DNA of 64,000 bases from an uncultured Collinsella sp. Its GTDB lineage: Bacteria; Actinomycetota; Coriobacteriia; Coriobacteriales; Coriobacteriaceae. Positions 43,932 through 53,032 of this stretch are shown here, one piece after another. The DNA lies in contig CABSNK010000013.1 in NCBI GenBank assembly GCA_902479075.1, positions 1 to 64,000 of the forward strand, given 5' to 3'. How positions within the stretch are numbered: the stretch's first letter is position 1; every line of letters begins with the position of its first letter. Position numbers and translations under genes: made by a program. Under the pieces are notes generated by a model that saw only the letters and a program-made list of their open reading frames with translations, ran no database searches and was not told the DNA's origin.

Positions 43932-44951
43932 ATGAGTAACGTTCGCGTTTGTGTAGACGTTGTGGGCGGAGACGAGAAGCCCCAGGTTGTCCTCGACGGT
44001 ATCGAGGCTGCGCTTGCGGCAGATCCCGAGATCGAGGTCTTGGCCGTCGGTCCCGCCGAAATCGTCAACTCCTTTGCCGCAGCGCATGCCCGCGTGGAGG
44101 CTCTGGAGGCCCCCGACATCATCAGCATGGAGGACGATCCCATCCGCGCCGTGATGACCAAGCGCAAGTCCTCGATCGTGCTTGCGTGCCGTGCCATTAA
44201 GAAGGGCAATGCGGATACGTTATTCTCGGCCGGCTCGACCGGTGCCATGACCGCTGCCGCCACGGCCTACGTCACGCCGTTTAGGTATTTGGCAGAGGGT
44301 AAGAAGCAGCCGGTCCGTCCGTGCCTGACCAACGCACTGCCCAATCGCGCCGGCGGCCTGACGGTGCTGTGCGATATGGGCGCCAATCCCGATGTCACGG
44401 TGGACGACATGGTGCGTTTCGCCCAGATGGGCTCTGCCTATGCCCGCGTGGTTTTGGGCATTGAGCATCCCCGCGTGGGCCTGCTTGCCAACGGCACCGA
44501 GGACGAGAAGGGCTCCAACTTTACCAAGTCGTGCTTCCCGGCCATGAAGACCGCGGTTCCCGGCTTTGTGGGCAACTGTGAGGGCACCGACCTTACGTCG
44601 GGCAATTTTGACGTCGTGGTCGCCGACGGCATGTCGGGCAACATCGCGCTCAAGGCCACCGAGGGCGCTGCCAAGTTTTTGCTGCAGGAGCTCAAGGGTG
44701 CCTTTATGTCCTCGCTCGCCACCAAGATCGCCGCACTGCTCATCAAAAAGCAGATGCGCGAGATTAAGGCCAAACTTTCGGGCGACGCCAAGGGTGGTGC
44801 GATCCTGCTGGGCCTGCGCGGTGTCGTGTTGATCGGCCACGGTGCCACGTCGGTCGAGGCCGTCAAGAACGGTACGCTTGCCGCGGCCCAGGCCGTACGT
44901 GCCGGGCTTGTCCAGGACGTTGCCAATTCCATGGACGGTATCGTTTTGTAA
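43932..44951 (+). CDS. plsX: phosphate acyltransferase PlsX
   Basis: A 339-residue enzyme that turns acyl-ACP into acyl-phosphate, the first step of phospholipid synthesis in Gram-positive bacteria. VCVDVVGGDEKP, SAGSTGAMTAAA, VLCDMGANPDV and GNIALKATEGAAKFLL are family motifs. The usual first motif is D-x-x-GGD, retained here as DVVGGD. Start ATG 43932, AAGGAG at spacing eight. Followed by acpP. Confidence 0.94.
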   Translation: MSNVRVCVDVVGGDEKPQVVLDGIEAALAADPEIEVLAVGPAEIVNSFAAAHARVEALEAPDIISMEDDPIRAVMTKRKSSIVLACRAIKKGNADTLFSAGSTGAMTAAATAYVTPFRYLAEGKKQPVRPCLTNALPNRAGGLTVLCDMGANPDVTVDDMVRFAQMGSAYARVVLGIEHPRVGLLANGTEDEKGSNFTKSCFPAMKTAVPGFVGNCEGTDLTSGNFDVVVADGMSGNIALKATEGAAKFLLQELKGAFMSSLATKIAALLIKKQMREIKAKLSGDAKGGAILLGLRGVVLIGHGATSVEAVKNGTLAAAQAVRAGLVQDVANSMDGIVL

Positions 44952-44991
44952 GAGCCCCGTTACGTGGCTCAACCTGTACCGTGTGGGGTAG

Positions 44992-45023
44992 AATCGGAGC
45001 CGTATTGCAACGCGGCTCCGATT
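44992..45023 (+). promoter_or_regulatory. perfect hairpin in the acpP leader
   Basis: Stem AATCGGAGCCG / CGGCTCCGATT (11 bp) with a 10-nt loop, overlapping a possible -10 TAGAAT (44989-44994). No T-tract follows, so it is more likely an mRNA structure or operator ahead of acpP than a terminator. Confidence 0.5.
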
Positions 45024-45065
45024 GCCGTGTTGTGTTGTGTTCCATGACATACGAGAGGAAGCGCT

Positions 45066-45308
45066 ATGGACCGCTCCGAAATCTTCGATAAGATCGCCGA
45101 AATTGCCGCTGACGTGCTGGGCGTCGATGTCGCCGACATTAGCGACGAGACCACTTTTGACGATCTCGATGCCGATTCGCTCGAGCGTCTGCAGCTGGTG
45201 ACAGCCATCGAGGACGAGTTCGACCTCGAGATCGATGACGAGACCCTGCTGTCGCTCAACTCTGTCGCCGACGCCGTCGACGCGATCGAAAACGCCAAGG
45301 AGGCCTAA
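45066..45308 (+). CDS. acpP: acyl carrier protein
   Basis: An 80-residue acidic ACP; the phosphopantetheine serine is in DADSLE. Carries acyl chains for fatty-acid synthesis and supplies PlsX. AGAGGAAG upstream of ATG 45066. rnc begins three bases after its stop. Confidence 0.96.
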   Translation: MDRSEIFDKIAEIAADVLGVDVADISDETTFDDLDADSLERLQLVTAIEDEFDLEIDDETLLSLNSVADAVDAIENAKEA

Positions 45309-45311
45309 GTC

Positions 45312-46037
45312 TTGGCTTTGTCTGAACGACTCACGCGTGCCCAGGAGATCCTGGGCCATGAGTTCAATAACAAGGTGCTGCTGCGCGCGGCGCTCACGCA
45401 TCCCTCGGCCGTCGAGGGCCTGCCGGTCTCTGCCAGCTATGAGCGCCTTGAATTTTTGGGCGATTCCATTTTGGGCGCCGTGGTGGCCCGTTCGCTCTTT
45501 GAGTCCTATCCCGAGTTTGACGAGGGCAAGCTCACACGCCTGAAGGTGTCCCTTGTCTCGGGCGCCACGCTGTCCGAGGTGTCGCACGAGCTGGGTATCG
45601 ACGACATCATCATCTTTGGCGCCTCCGAGACCGGTACCGGCGCGCGCGGCCTGCACTCGGCGCTTGAGAACGTTTACGAGTCGCTCGTGGGCGCGTTGTA
45701 TCTGGATGCCGGTTGGGATGCGGCGGCGGAGTTCATCCACCGTACGCTTAAGCCGCACCTGGCCACCGAGCGAGCCGAGCACCCCGCGAACCCCAAGTCG
45801 TTCTTGCAGGAGTGCGTGCAGGCAGACGGCCACGAGCCTCCCGCGTATAAGCTGGTCGGCTCCGAGGGCCCCGCACATGCGCCCACCTTTACCGCTGTGG
45901 TGCTCATCGACGGTATTCGCCAGGGCCGCGGCACCGGGTCCTCCAAGAAGGAGGCCGAGGGGGCCGCTGCACTCGAGGCGCTCGACCGCATGGGCTACAC
46001 CACCAACGGCGTGATTCTTAACAAGAAGCCTGTTTAA
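45312..46037 (+). CDS. rnc: ribonuclease III
   Basis: A 241-residue double-strand RNA endonuclease for rRNA and mRNA processing. The catalytic signature is ERLEFLGDSILGAVV, with ALYLDAGWD as second acidic site; a dsRNA-binding domain fills the C-terminus (PKSFLQECVQADG ... GSSKKEAEGAAALEAL). Start is TTG 45312 with AAGGAGG at 45297-45303. Confidence 0.95.
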   Translation: MALSERLTRAQEILGHEFNNKVLLRAALTHPSAVEGLPVSASYERLEFLGDSILGAVVARSLFESYPEFDEGKLTRLKVSLVSGATLSEVSHELGIDDIIIFGASETGTGARGLHSALENVYESLVGALYLDAGWDAAAEFIHRTLKPHLATERAEHPANPKSFLQECVQADGHEPPAYKLVGSEGPAHAPTFTAVVLIDGIRQGRGTGSSKKEAEGAAALEALDRMGYTTNGVILNKKPV

Positions 46038-46047
46038 GCGAGGAACC

Positions 46048-49000
46048 GTGTATCTCAAGTCCCTCACGCTCAAAGGGTTCAAGTCGTTTGCCGACCGCGC
46101 CCATATGTCATTTGAGCCGGGCCTGACCGTCATCGTCGGTCCCAACGGCTCGGGAAAATCGAACATCTCCGACTCGATTCTGTGGGTCCTGGGCGAGCAG
46201 AGCGCCAAGCAGCTGCGCGGCCAGGCCATGGAGGATGTCATCTTCTCGGGCTCGTCGGCGCGCAAGCCGGTGGGTGTCGCCGAGGTCACTCTGGTGCTCG
46301 ATAACTCGGACCATATGCTGCCCGTCGACTTTGACGAGGTCGCCATCACCCGTCGTATGTATCGCTCGGGCGAAAGCGAGTACCTCATCAACTCGAGCCC
46401 GTGCCGCCTGATGGACATCCAGGACATCCTGCACGATTCGGGCCTGGGCAAAGATACGCATTCCATCATCAGCCAGGGTAAGCTCGACGCCATTTTGCAG
46501 AGCCGCCCCGAGGAGCGCCGCGCCCTGATCGAGGAGGCTGCCGGCATCTCCAAGCACAAGCGCCGCAAGGAGCGTGCGCTCAAAAAGATTAAATCGATGG
46601 ACGAGCACCTGACCCGTGCCCGCGATATCAATAAGGAGATCGCCCGTCAGCTGCGGCCGCTGGAGCGTCAGGTCGATCGCGCGCGCAAGTACAAAGAGCT
46701 GTCCTCGCGCGCGAACGAGCTTACGCAGATGCTGGCTGTCGATGAGCTTCGTTCGCTGCAGTCGCAGTGGAACGACCTGGAGAGCCGCTCCAAGGAGGGC
46801 GCTGCCGAGCTTGAGCTTGCGCAGTACCGCTTGGGCGAAAAGGAGCGCGAGCTCGAGAAGCTCCAGGTCATGCTCGAGGAAAAGGGCCTGTTTGTGGGCG
46901 ATCTGGGCGAGCAGCGCCGTCATATGCAAGACGTGGTCGGCCGCATTAACTCCGACATGCGCCTGCTCGAGGAAAAGGGCCACAACATGGTGTCGCGCCT
47001 GTCCGACATGCGCGGCCAGATCTCGAGCTCTGAGCATCAGCGCCGTCGCGTGGTCGAGGAGCTCGAGGATGCTCGTGCCCAGCTTGAGGAAGTAACCGGT
47101 GCACACATGCAGGCCCAGGACGACGTTGACGCCGCCGGACCTGCCGCCGCCCAGCTCCACGAGCGTCGCGTTGCGCTCGACAATCAGATTTCGCAGCTCA
47201 CGCGCGAGCAGCGCGATGTGCAGCGCGTGGCCGACAACGCTGCGCTCGAGCTCGCCAAGGTGAAGGACTCGCTGAGCAACGCCGAGGTCGAGGACAACAT
47301 GTACGCCTCGCGCCTGGAGCAGATCGACGAGCAGCTCGAGGAGGTCACGGCCTCGCTCGAGAGCCGTCGCGACCGCGCTGAGGAGCTCGACGGCGCGCTT
47401 GATCAGGCCCGCCAGGCCCAGGTCGATGCGCGCGAGGCCACCGAGGTCGCCCGTGCGGCGTTGAAGGACTTGCGTAATCGTGAGAGTGAGGCGCGCAACA
47501 AACTTTCCGAGGTTCGCTCGGAGCTTGCCAGCCAAAAGAAGATTGATGCCCGCATGGCTGACAGCTCGCCGCTGGTGAGTCGTCTGATGGGCGCGCTGGG
47601 CGATGATGTCTCGGGTCGTCTGGGCGACGTGCTCGAGGCCCCTCGCGAGCTCGAGGGTCTGGTCGAGCAGCTGCTTGCCGGCGATATCGATGCCCTGCTG
47701 TTCGATGACGCCGCCACGCTTGAGCGCGCCGGTCGTGCGGCTCTGGATCAAAAGAAGGCCTCGGGCGAGGCGCTGCTGGCGACGCGCAGCGTGAGCGGCG
47801 GTGCTGCTGCTAAGGGCGCTGCCGGTTCGCGTCTGGTCGATCACCTGTCCGTTCGTGCCGGTTATGGCCCGATTGTCGAGGCCCTGCTCGGCGGCTATTA
47901 CGTGATCGATGACTTGGCTGCCGCACTGGCGGCACCAGTCGTTGACGGTGTGACCTACGTGACGCCCGATGGCGCCCGCGTGAGCTGTGGCGGTCTGGTG
48001 CGCGTGGGGCTCGATGCCGGCGAGGCTTCGGGTGCCCTGGAGCGCAAGCGTCGTATCCGTGAGCTGGAGGGCGTGGAGCCCGATTTAGCTGCCGTGTTTG
48101 AGCACGTGTCGGATCAGGTTGTCGAGGCCAATGCGGCCGTCGAGGAGGCGCGTGCCGCCGAGGGCGATGCCGCCGGCGAGATCGCCCGTCTTGAGGGCGA
48201 ACGCCGCTCGCTGCTCTCCGAGATCGGCCGCTTGGAGCAAAGCGCCAACAATGCCGAGGTCGAGCGCGTGCGCATCTCTAAACGCCGCGATCAGGCCGCC
48301 GAGGCCGTTCGCGCTGCGCGCCCGCGCGTTGACGAGCTCACCCGTTCGCGCGACGAAGCCCGTGCGCAGGCAAGCGACCTGGGTCTCCAGATTGCCGAAG
48401 CCAACGACGAGCTCGATCGCGTGCGCCGTGACGATTCCGAGGCAGCCGGCAAGCTCGCCGATGCCAAGGTGCGTCTGGCCCAGACGAGCGAGCGTCTGCG
48501 TTCGCTGAAGGGCCGTGTGCCCGACCTGGAGCATCGCCTGGAGGGCATCGACCGCCGTATCCGCGGAACACGCCAGGCCTCGCGCTCGCTTGAACTGCTG
48601 CGCCTGCGCGTCGACCCCATGCACGAGCGCTATTCGGCCCTGCTGGAGCGCGCGTCGGATTGGGCCGCGCGCCTGCGTGACCAGGCTTCGCTCGAGGAGG
48701 CGGACTCGGCTTCGCTTAAGAAGACCATCGAAGACGCCAAGGCCGAGGTTGCTCGTGCCAAGGAGCGGGTTGATGCCGCCACGGCGACGCAAAACGAGTT
48801 CAAGGTCGCACGTGGCAAGCTCGAGGTGCAGGTAGAGGCGGCTATCAAGGCCATTACCGCCGATGGCACCACGGTGCTCGAGGAGGCGCTCATGCTTCCT
48901 GCGCCCACCGACCGTGACGCTGCCGAGCGTGAGCTCAACCAGCTCGTGCGCCAGATCAACAACCTGGGCCCTGTGAACCAGGTTGCCATGGAGGAGTACG

Positions 49001-49584
49001 AGCAGCTCAAGCGCCGCGCCGATTACATCGAGGAGCAGCTGGCCGATCTGGAGAGCGCGCGCAAGGCGCTCACCAAGATCACCGTGGCCATTGACCGTAA
49101 GATGCGCAAGGCCTTCCTGGTGACCTTCGAGAAGGTCGATGCGAACTTCCGCGAGATCTTCGCCATGCTGTTCCCGGGTGGCCAGGCACATCTGGAGATG
49201 ACCGACCCTGAGCATCCGGCCGAGACGGGCATCGAGGTCGTGGCGCAGCCGCGTGGCAAGCGCATCACCAAGATGATGCTCATGTCGGGCGGCGAGAAGA
49301 GCCTGACGGCGCTCGCTTTGCTCTTTGCCGTGTATCGCACGCGTACGGTGCCGTTCTATGTGCTGGACGAGGTCGAGGCGGCGCTCGATGACGCCAACCT
49401 GTCCAAGCTCATCGGCGCACTCGACGTGTTGCGTTCCGATACGCAGCTCTTGGTTATCTCGCATCAGCGCCGTACTATGGAGGACGCTGACGTCCTCTAC
49501 GGCGTCTCGATGCAAGCCGACGGCGTCAGTCGCGTCGTCTCGCAAAAACTCGATCGCGAAACCGGAAAGGTCGTGAATGCATAA
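46048..49584 (+). CDS. smc: chromosome segregation protein SMC
   Basis: An 1178-residue SMC ATPase that compacts and segregates the chromosome. Walker A GPNGSGKS at 31-38, N-terminal coiled coil, a hinge at about 500-680, second coiled coil, and the C-terminal signature MSGGEKSLTALALLFA plus Walker B VLDEVEAALDD. The scpA/scpB partners are not in the window. Start GTG 46048; the end overlaps ftsY by one base. Confidence 0.96.
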   Translation: MYLKSLTLKGFKSFADRAHMSFEPGLTVIVGPNGSGKSNISDSILWVLGEQSAKQLRGQAMEDVIFSGSSARKPVGVAEVTLVLDNSDHMLPVDFDEVAITRRMYRSGESEYLINSSPCRLMDIQDILHDSGLGKDTHSIISQGKLDAILQSRPEERRALIEEAAGISKHKRRKERALKKIKSMDEHLTRARDINKEIARQLRPLERQVDRARKYKELSSRANELTQMLAVDELRSLQSQWNDLESRSKEGAAELELAQYRLGEKERELEKLQVMLEEKGLFVGDLGEQRRHMQDVVGRINSDMRLLEEKGHNMVSRLSDMRGQISSSEHQRRRVVEELEDARAQLEEVTGAHMQAQDDVDAAGPAAAQLHERRVALDNQISQLTREQRDVQRVADNAALELAKVKDSLSNAEVEDNMYASRLEQIDEQLEEVTASLESRRDRAEELDGALDQARQAQVDAREATEVARAALKDLRNRESEARNKLSEVRSELASQKKIDARMADSSPLVSRLMGALGDDVSGRLGDVLEAPRELEGLVEQLLAGDIDALLFDDAATLERAGRAALDQKKASGEALLATRSVSGGAAAKGAAGSRLVDHLSVRAGYGPIVEALLGGYYVIDDLAAALAAPVVDGVTYVTPDGARVSCGGLVRVGLDAGEASGALERKRRIRELEGVEPDLAAVFEHVSDQVVEANAAVEEARAAEGDAAGEIARLEGERRSLLSEIGRLEQSANNAEVERVRISKRRDQAAEAVRAARPRVDELTRSRDEARAQASDLGLQIAEANDELDRVRRDDSEAAGKLADAKVRLAQTSERLRSLKGRVPDLEHRLEGIDRRIRGTRQASRSLELLRLRVDPMHERYSALLERASDWAARLRDQASLEEADSASLKKTIEDAKAEVARAKERVDAATATQNEFKVARGKLEVQVEAAIKAITADGTTVLEEALMLPAPTDRDAAERELNQLVRQINNLGPVNQVAMEEYEQLKRRADYIEEQLADLESARKALTKITVAIDRKMRKAFLVTFEKVDANFREIFAMLFPGGQAHLEMTDPEHPAETGIEVVAQPRGKRITKMMLMSGGEKSLTALALLFAVYRTRTVPFYVLDEVEAALDDANLSKLIGALDVLRSDTQLLVISHQRRTMEDADVLYGVSMQADGVSRVVSQKLDRETGKVVNA

Positions 49585-50501
49585 TGGGATTCTTCGATGC
49601 TCTCTCGCGCGGACTTGAGCGCAGCCGCGAGGCCCTCAACGAGGTCTTTTACTTTGGCGGCGAGGTCGACGAGGATTTTTGGGAGGACCTAGAGGACACC
49701 CTCGTCATGGGTGACATGGGTGCCGAGGTCGCGATCCAGGTGTCCGATGACCTGCGCGATGCCGCGGCCAAGAAGAACCTTAAGACCGCCCCGCAGCTCC
49801 GTCGCGCCCTGGCCGAGCAGCTCGAGCAGCATTTTGTGCCCGTCGAGCGCGACCCGTTCTCCGACACGCCGAGTTGCGTGCTGTTTGTGGGCATTAACGG
49901 TGCCGGCAAGACCACGACGGTCGGCAAGATCGCGAGCGCCATGTCTGCCCGCGGCAAGAACGTCGTGATCGGCTCGGCCGACACCTTCCGCGCCGCCGCC
50001 ATTGAGCAGCTCGATGTGTGGGGCCAGCGCGCCGGTGTCCCCGTCATCAAGCGCGATCGCGGCTCCGACCCGGCAAGCGTTTGCTACGACGTCCTCGACG
50101 AGGCCGACAAACGCGGCAGCGACCTGGTGCTTATCGACACCGCCGGTCGCCTGCACACGAGCCCCGAGCTCATGCGCGAGCTTGCCAAGGTGGTCAACGT
50201 GACGCGTAAGCGCGCCGCCAATATGGCCGCCGGACCTATGCCTGTCTCGGTCGTGCTTGTGATCGATGCCGCCACTGGTCAGAACGGTCTGAACCAGGCG
50301 CTCGAGTTTAACGAGGCGCTGGGCCTGGACGGTATTATCATGACTAAGCTGGACGGCACGGCTAAGGGCGGTATCGCCATGGCCGTGGCCGAGAAGCTCA
50401 AGCTCCCGATCCTGCGCATCGGCGTGGGTGAGCAGGTCGATGACCTGCAGGAGTTTAACGCCAAAGATTTCTGCCGCGCCCTGGTGGGCGAGTCCAACTA
50501 A
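49584..50501 (+). CDS. ftsY: signal recognition particle receptor FtsY
   Basis: A 305-residue SRP GTPase receptor, only the NG domain: helical N part, G1 GINGAGKTT, DTAGRLHTS and TKLDGTAKGG. The long acidic A domain of proteobacterial FtsY is missing, as usual in Gram-positive bacteria. Works with Ffh encoded next to it to deliver membrane proteins to the translocon. Confidence 0.95.
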   Translation: MGFFDALSRGLERSREALNEVFYFGGEVDEDFWEDLEDTLVMGDMGAEVAIQVSDDLRDAAAKKNLKTAPQLRRALAEQLEQHFVPVERDPFSDTPSCVLFVGINGAGKTTTVGKIASAMSARGKNVVIGSADTFRAAAIEQLDVWGQRAGVPVIKRDRGSDPASVCYDVLDEADKRGSDLVLIDTAGRLHTSPELMRELAKVVNVTRKRAANMAAGPMPVSVVLVIDAATGQNGLNQALEFNEALGLDGIIMTKLDGTAKGGIAMAVAEKLKLPILRIGVGEQVDDLQEFNAKDFCRALVGESN

Positions 50502-50511
50502 GGAGTAACCA

Positions 50512-51987
50512 GTGTTTGATTCCCTGAGCGATCGCCTCAACGACACATTTGACCGCCTGCGCGGCAAGGGTAAGCTGACCGAGGCCGATATTACTTCGGC
50601 CATGCGCGATATTCGCATGGCGCTGCTCGAGGCCGACGTCAACTTCAAGGTCGTTAAGGAGTTCGTCGCCAAGACCAAGGAGCGATGCATGACCGCCGAG
50701 GTCATGGAGTCGCTGTCGCCGGCGCAAAACGTCGTCAAGATTGTGCTCGACGAGCTCACCGAGATGCTCGGCTCCACCGAGAGCAAGCTCGTCTTTAGCA
50801 ACCGCATCCCCAATGTCATCATGCTCGTGGGTCTGCAGGGTTCCGGTAAGACCACGGCGGCCGTAAAGCTGGCCTACCTGCTCAAGAAGCAGGGTCGCTC
50901 GCCGCTGCTCGCCGCGTGCGACGTCTATCGTCCCGCCGCTGCCGACCAGCTGGCCACGCTCGGCGGCGAGATTGGCGTTCCGGTCTTCCGCGGTGACGGC
51001 GAGCACCCGGTCGATATCGCCAAGGGCGCCATCCAGGAGGCTGTCGACCACCTGCGCGATGTGGTCATCGTCGATACCGCCGGCCGCCTGCAGATCGACG
51101 AGCAAATGATGCAGGAGGCCGTGGACATCAAGAAAGCCGTCAAGCCCGATCAGGTGCTGATGGTCGTCGATGCCATGACCGGCCAGGATATCGTCAACGT
51201 TGTCTCGACCTTCGCCGAGCGCACCGACTTTGACGGCGTGATCATCTCCAAGCTCGATGGCGACGCCCGTGGCGGCGGCGCGCTTTCTGTACGCCAGGTG
51301 ACCGGCAAGCCCATCAAGTTCGTGAGCATGGGCGAGAAGCCCGATTCGCTGGAGCCGTTTTACCCGGACCGCATGGCCAAGCGCATCTTGGGCATGGGCG
51401 ATGTCGTCGGCATCATCGAGAAGGCCCAGGAGGCCGCCGATGCCGAGCAGCTCGAGGCCGCCGAGCGCATGCTGCGCGAGGGCTTTACCATGAACGATAT
51501 GCTCGACCAGATGAAGGCCGTCAAGAAGATGGGCGGCATGAAGGGCATTCTGGGTATGCTTCCCGGTGGCCAGCGCGCGCTCAACCAGATGGGCGGCAAC
51601 CTGGACGAGGGCATCTTCGACAAGAACGAGGCCATCATCATGTCGATGACCAAGGAGGAGCGCCTGCGTCCCTCTATCATCAACGGCCAGCGTCGCGCGC
51701 GTATCGCCAAGGGCGCTGGCGTGACCCCCACTGAGGTCAATAGCCTTATGAAGCAGTGGGGTGAGATGAACAAGATGATGGGCCGCATGCGCACGATGGC
51801 CAATCAGGCGCAGGCCGGCGGCAAGAAGGGCAAGAAGGGTAAGAAGGGCAAAAAGATGCGCATGCCCAATATTCCCGGTCTGGATGCCATGGGTCTGGGC
51901 GGCATGGGCGGACTGGGAGCGGGTGGTCCTAAGTCCGATATGGACCTGCTGCGTCAGATGGAAGCGCAGATGCGCAATAAAAAATAA
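50512..51987 (+). CDS. ffh: signal recognition particle protein Ffh
   Basis: A 491-residue SRP54 GTPase: N domain, G1 GLQGSGKTT, DTAGRLQID, SKLDGDARGG, and a Met-rich M domain that binds signal peptides and SRP RNA (GMKGILGMLPG, MTKEERLRP, MKQWGEMNKMMGRM). A Lys/Gly-rich stretch and Gly/Met-rich tail end the protein. Start GTG 50512 with AAGGAG upstream. No SRP RNA gene was recognised nearby. Confidence 0.95.
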   Translation: MFDSLSDRLNDTFDRLRGKGKLTEADITSAMRDIRMALLEADVNFKVVKEFVAKTKERCMTAEVMESLSPAQNVVKIVLDELTEMLGSTESKLVFSNRIPNVIMLVGLQGSGKTTAAVKLAYLLKKQGRSPLLAACDVYRPAAADQLATLGGEIGVPVFRGDGEHPVDIAKGAIQEAVDHLRDVVIVDTAGRLQIDEQMMQEAVDIKKAVKPDQVLMVVDAMTGQDIVNVVSTFAERTDFDGVIISKLDGDARGGGALSVRQVTGKPIKFVSMGEKPDSLEPFYPDRMAKRILGMGDVVGIIEKAQEAADAEQLEAAERMLREGFTMNDMLDQMKAVKKMGGMKGILGMLPGGQRALNQMGGNLDEGIFDKNEAIIMSMTKEERLRPSIINGQRRARIAKGAGVTPTEVNSLMKQWGEMNKMMGRMRTMANQAQAGGKKGKKGKKGKKMRMPNIPGLDAMGLGGMGGLGAGGPKSDMDLLRQMEAQMRNKK

Positions 51988-52011
51988 CGACTGATTGAGT
52001 CGTGTGTTGCT

Positions 52012-52043
52012 AAGGCCGCCTGGATGGTACTCCAGGCGGCCTT
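52012..52043 (+). terminator. ffh terminator
   Basis: Perfect 13-bp stem (52012-52024 with 52031-52043), 6-nt loop, followed by a GC-rich then T-rich tail; ends the rnc-smc-ftsY-ffh run and may also serve the converging gene. Confidence 0.75.
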
Positions 52044-52101
52044 CGCCGTTTGTTTGCAGGTTGTTGCATGTGCGGAAGCGTTCTGACGCGCGGGTTTGCC
52101 G

Positions 52102-52866
52102 CTAGTGGCAGCAGCAGCCCTCATGTCCGTCGTGGTCGTGATGACCGTGGCAGCCGCAGGACTCGCCATGCTCATGGGTGTGCTCGTGGTCATGACAATG
52201 GCAGTCGCAGGTGGCCTCGCCGGTCTGAGCGAGCGTTCCGGCAATGAGGGCCTCGACGCAGGCATCGCAGCTGCCCTGGGCGCCCGCATAGACGGTGATG
52301 CCGGCCTGGGTGAGCGCGTTGATGGCGCCGCCGCCGATACCGCCGCAGATGAGCGCGTCGATGCCACCGTTGGCAAGCAGGCCCGCCAGGGCGCCGTGAC
52401 CGGTGCCGCCGGTGCCTACGACCTGCTCGTTGAGCACCTTGCCATCCTGGATGTCGTAGATCTTGAACTGTTCGCTGCAGCCAAAGTGCATAAAGATGTT
52501 GCCGTTGTCGTACGTCGTTGCCACCCTCATGGTGCCGACCTCCTTTGCTGGCCATGCGGCCGTCGTCGTGGTGATGGGGGAGTATGCGATATTGCCGCCC
52601 TCGATACTCAGCGCGCGCCCGTTGACCAGCGCGTTTGCCACCTTGCGATGCGCGCGGCTGCAGATGGCCGCCACGGTGGCGCGAGCGATGCCCATGTGCT
52701 GGGCGACGGTCTGCTGATTGAGGCCTTCCAGGTCGCACAGCCGCAGGACTTCGAGCTCGTCGACCGTCATCTCGATGGCGTCTCCGCTGGCAAGGCCGTC
52801 AGGGGTAAAGCCGCGATATTCGGGGATGATCCCAACGCGGCGCAATTTTTCGCGTCTTCCTGCCAT
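52102..52866 (-). CDS. DUF134-NifX fusion regulator with His/Cys-rich tail
   Basis: A 254-residue protein with three parts: a DUF134 DNA-binding domain (VDELEVLRLCDLEGLNQQTV, MGIARATVAAICSRAHRKVA), a NifX/NafY-type cofactor-binding domain from residue 113 (MRVATTYDNGN, FGCSEQFKIYDI, ICGGIGGGAINAL), and a tail (about 220-254) made mostly of His and Cys that should bind metal. It may be a metal- or Fe-S-responsive repressor. Met113 is preceded by AAAGGAGGT at spacing seven, so the NifX-tail part (52530 down to 52102, 142 residues) could also be made separately. Two operator-like sites lie just upstream of its start. Confidence 0.8.
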   Translation of the reverse strand: MAGRREKLRRVGIIPEYRGFTPDGLASGDAIEMTVDELEVLRLCDLEGLNQQTVAQHMGIARATVAAICSRAHRKVANALVNGRALSIEGGNIAYSPITTTTAAWPAKEVGTMRVATTYDNGNIFMHFGCSEQFKIYDIQDGKVLNEQVVGTGGTGHGALAGLLANGGIDALICGGIGGGAINALTQAGITVYAGAQGSCDACVEALIAGTLAQTGEATCDCHCHDHEHTHEHGESCGCHGHHDHDGHEGCCCH

Positions 52867-52880
52867 ACATGCTCCTTATC

Positions 52881-52945
52881 TGACATATGTCAATAATAGA
52901 ATAGCGAATATGCGGATTTGAGCAAGGAATTTCTGGCATATGTCA
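52881..52945. promoter_or_regulatory. paired palindromic operators between the DUF134 gene and thyA
   Basis: TGACATATGTCA (52881-52892) is a perfect 12-bp palindrome and TGGCATATGTCA (52934-52945) a near-identical copy. Their centres are 53 bp apart, about five helical turns, so one regulator could bridge them. The first sits 14 bp before the DUF134-NifX start, consistent with autorepression; the second is about 90 bp ahead of thyA. Confidence 0.65.
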
Positions 52946-53032
52946 GAAAATGAGGGCTTATGTTTGGGCTGTGGGGCTGCGTGCGCCTGGGCTACAATGA
53001 ATCTCGCTTATAGGCGACTGACAGGAGGGTCA

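Noticed and set aside
52940..53032. N-terminal extension of ThyA from an upstream ATG
   Set aside because: The ATG overlaps an operator-like palindrome, has no RBS and adds residues absent from the family; ATG 53033 has AGGAGGG.
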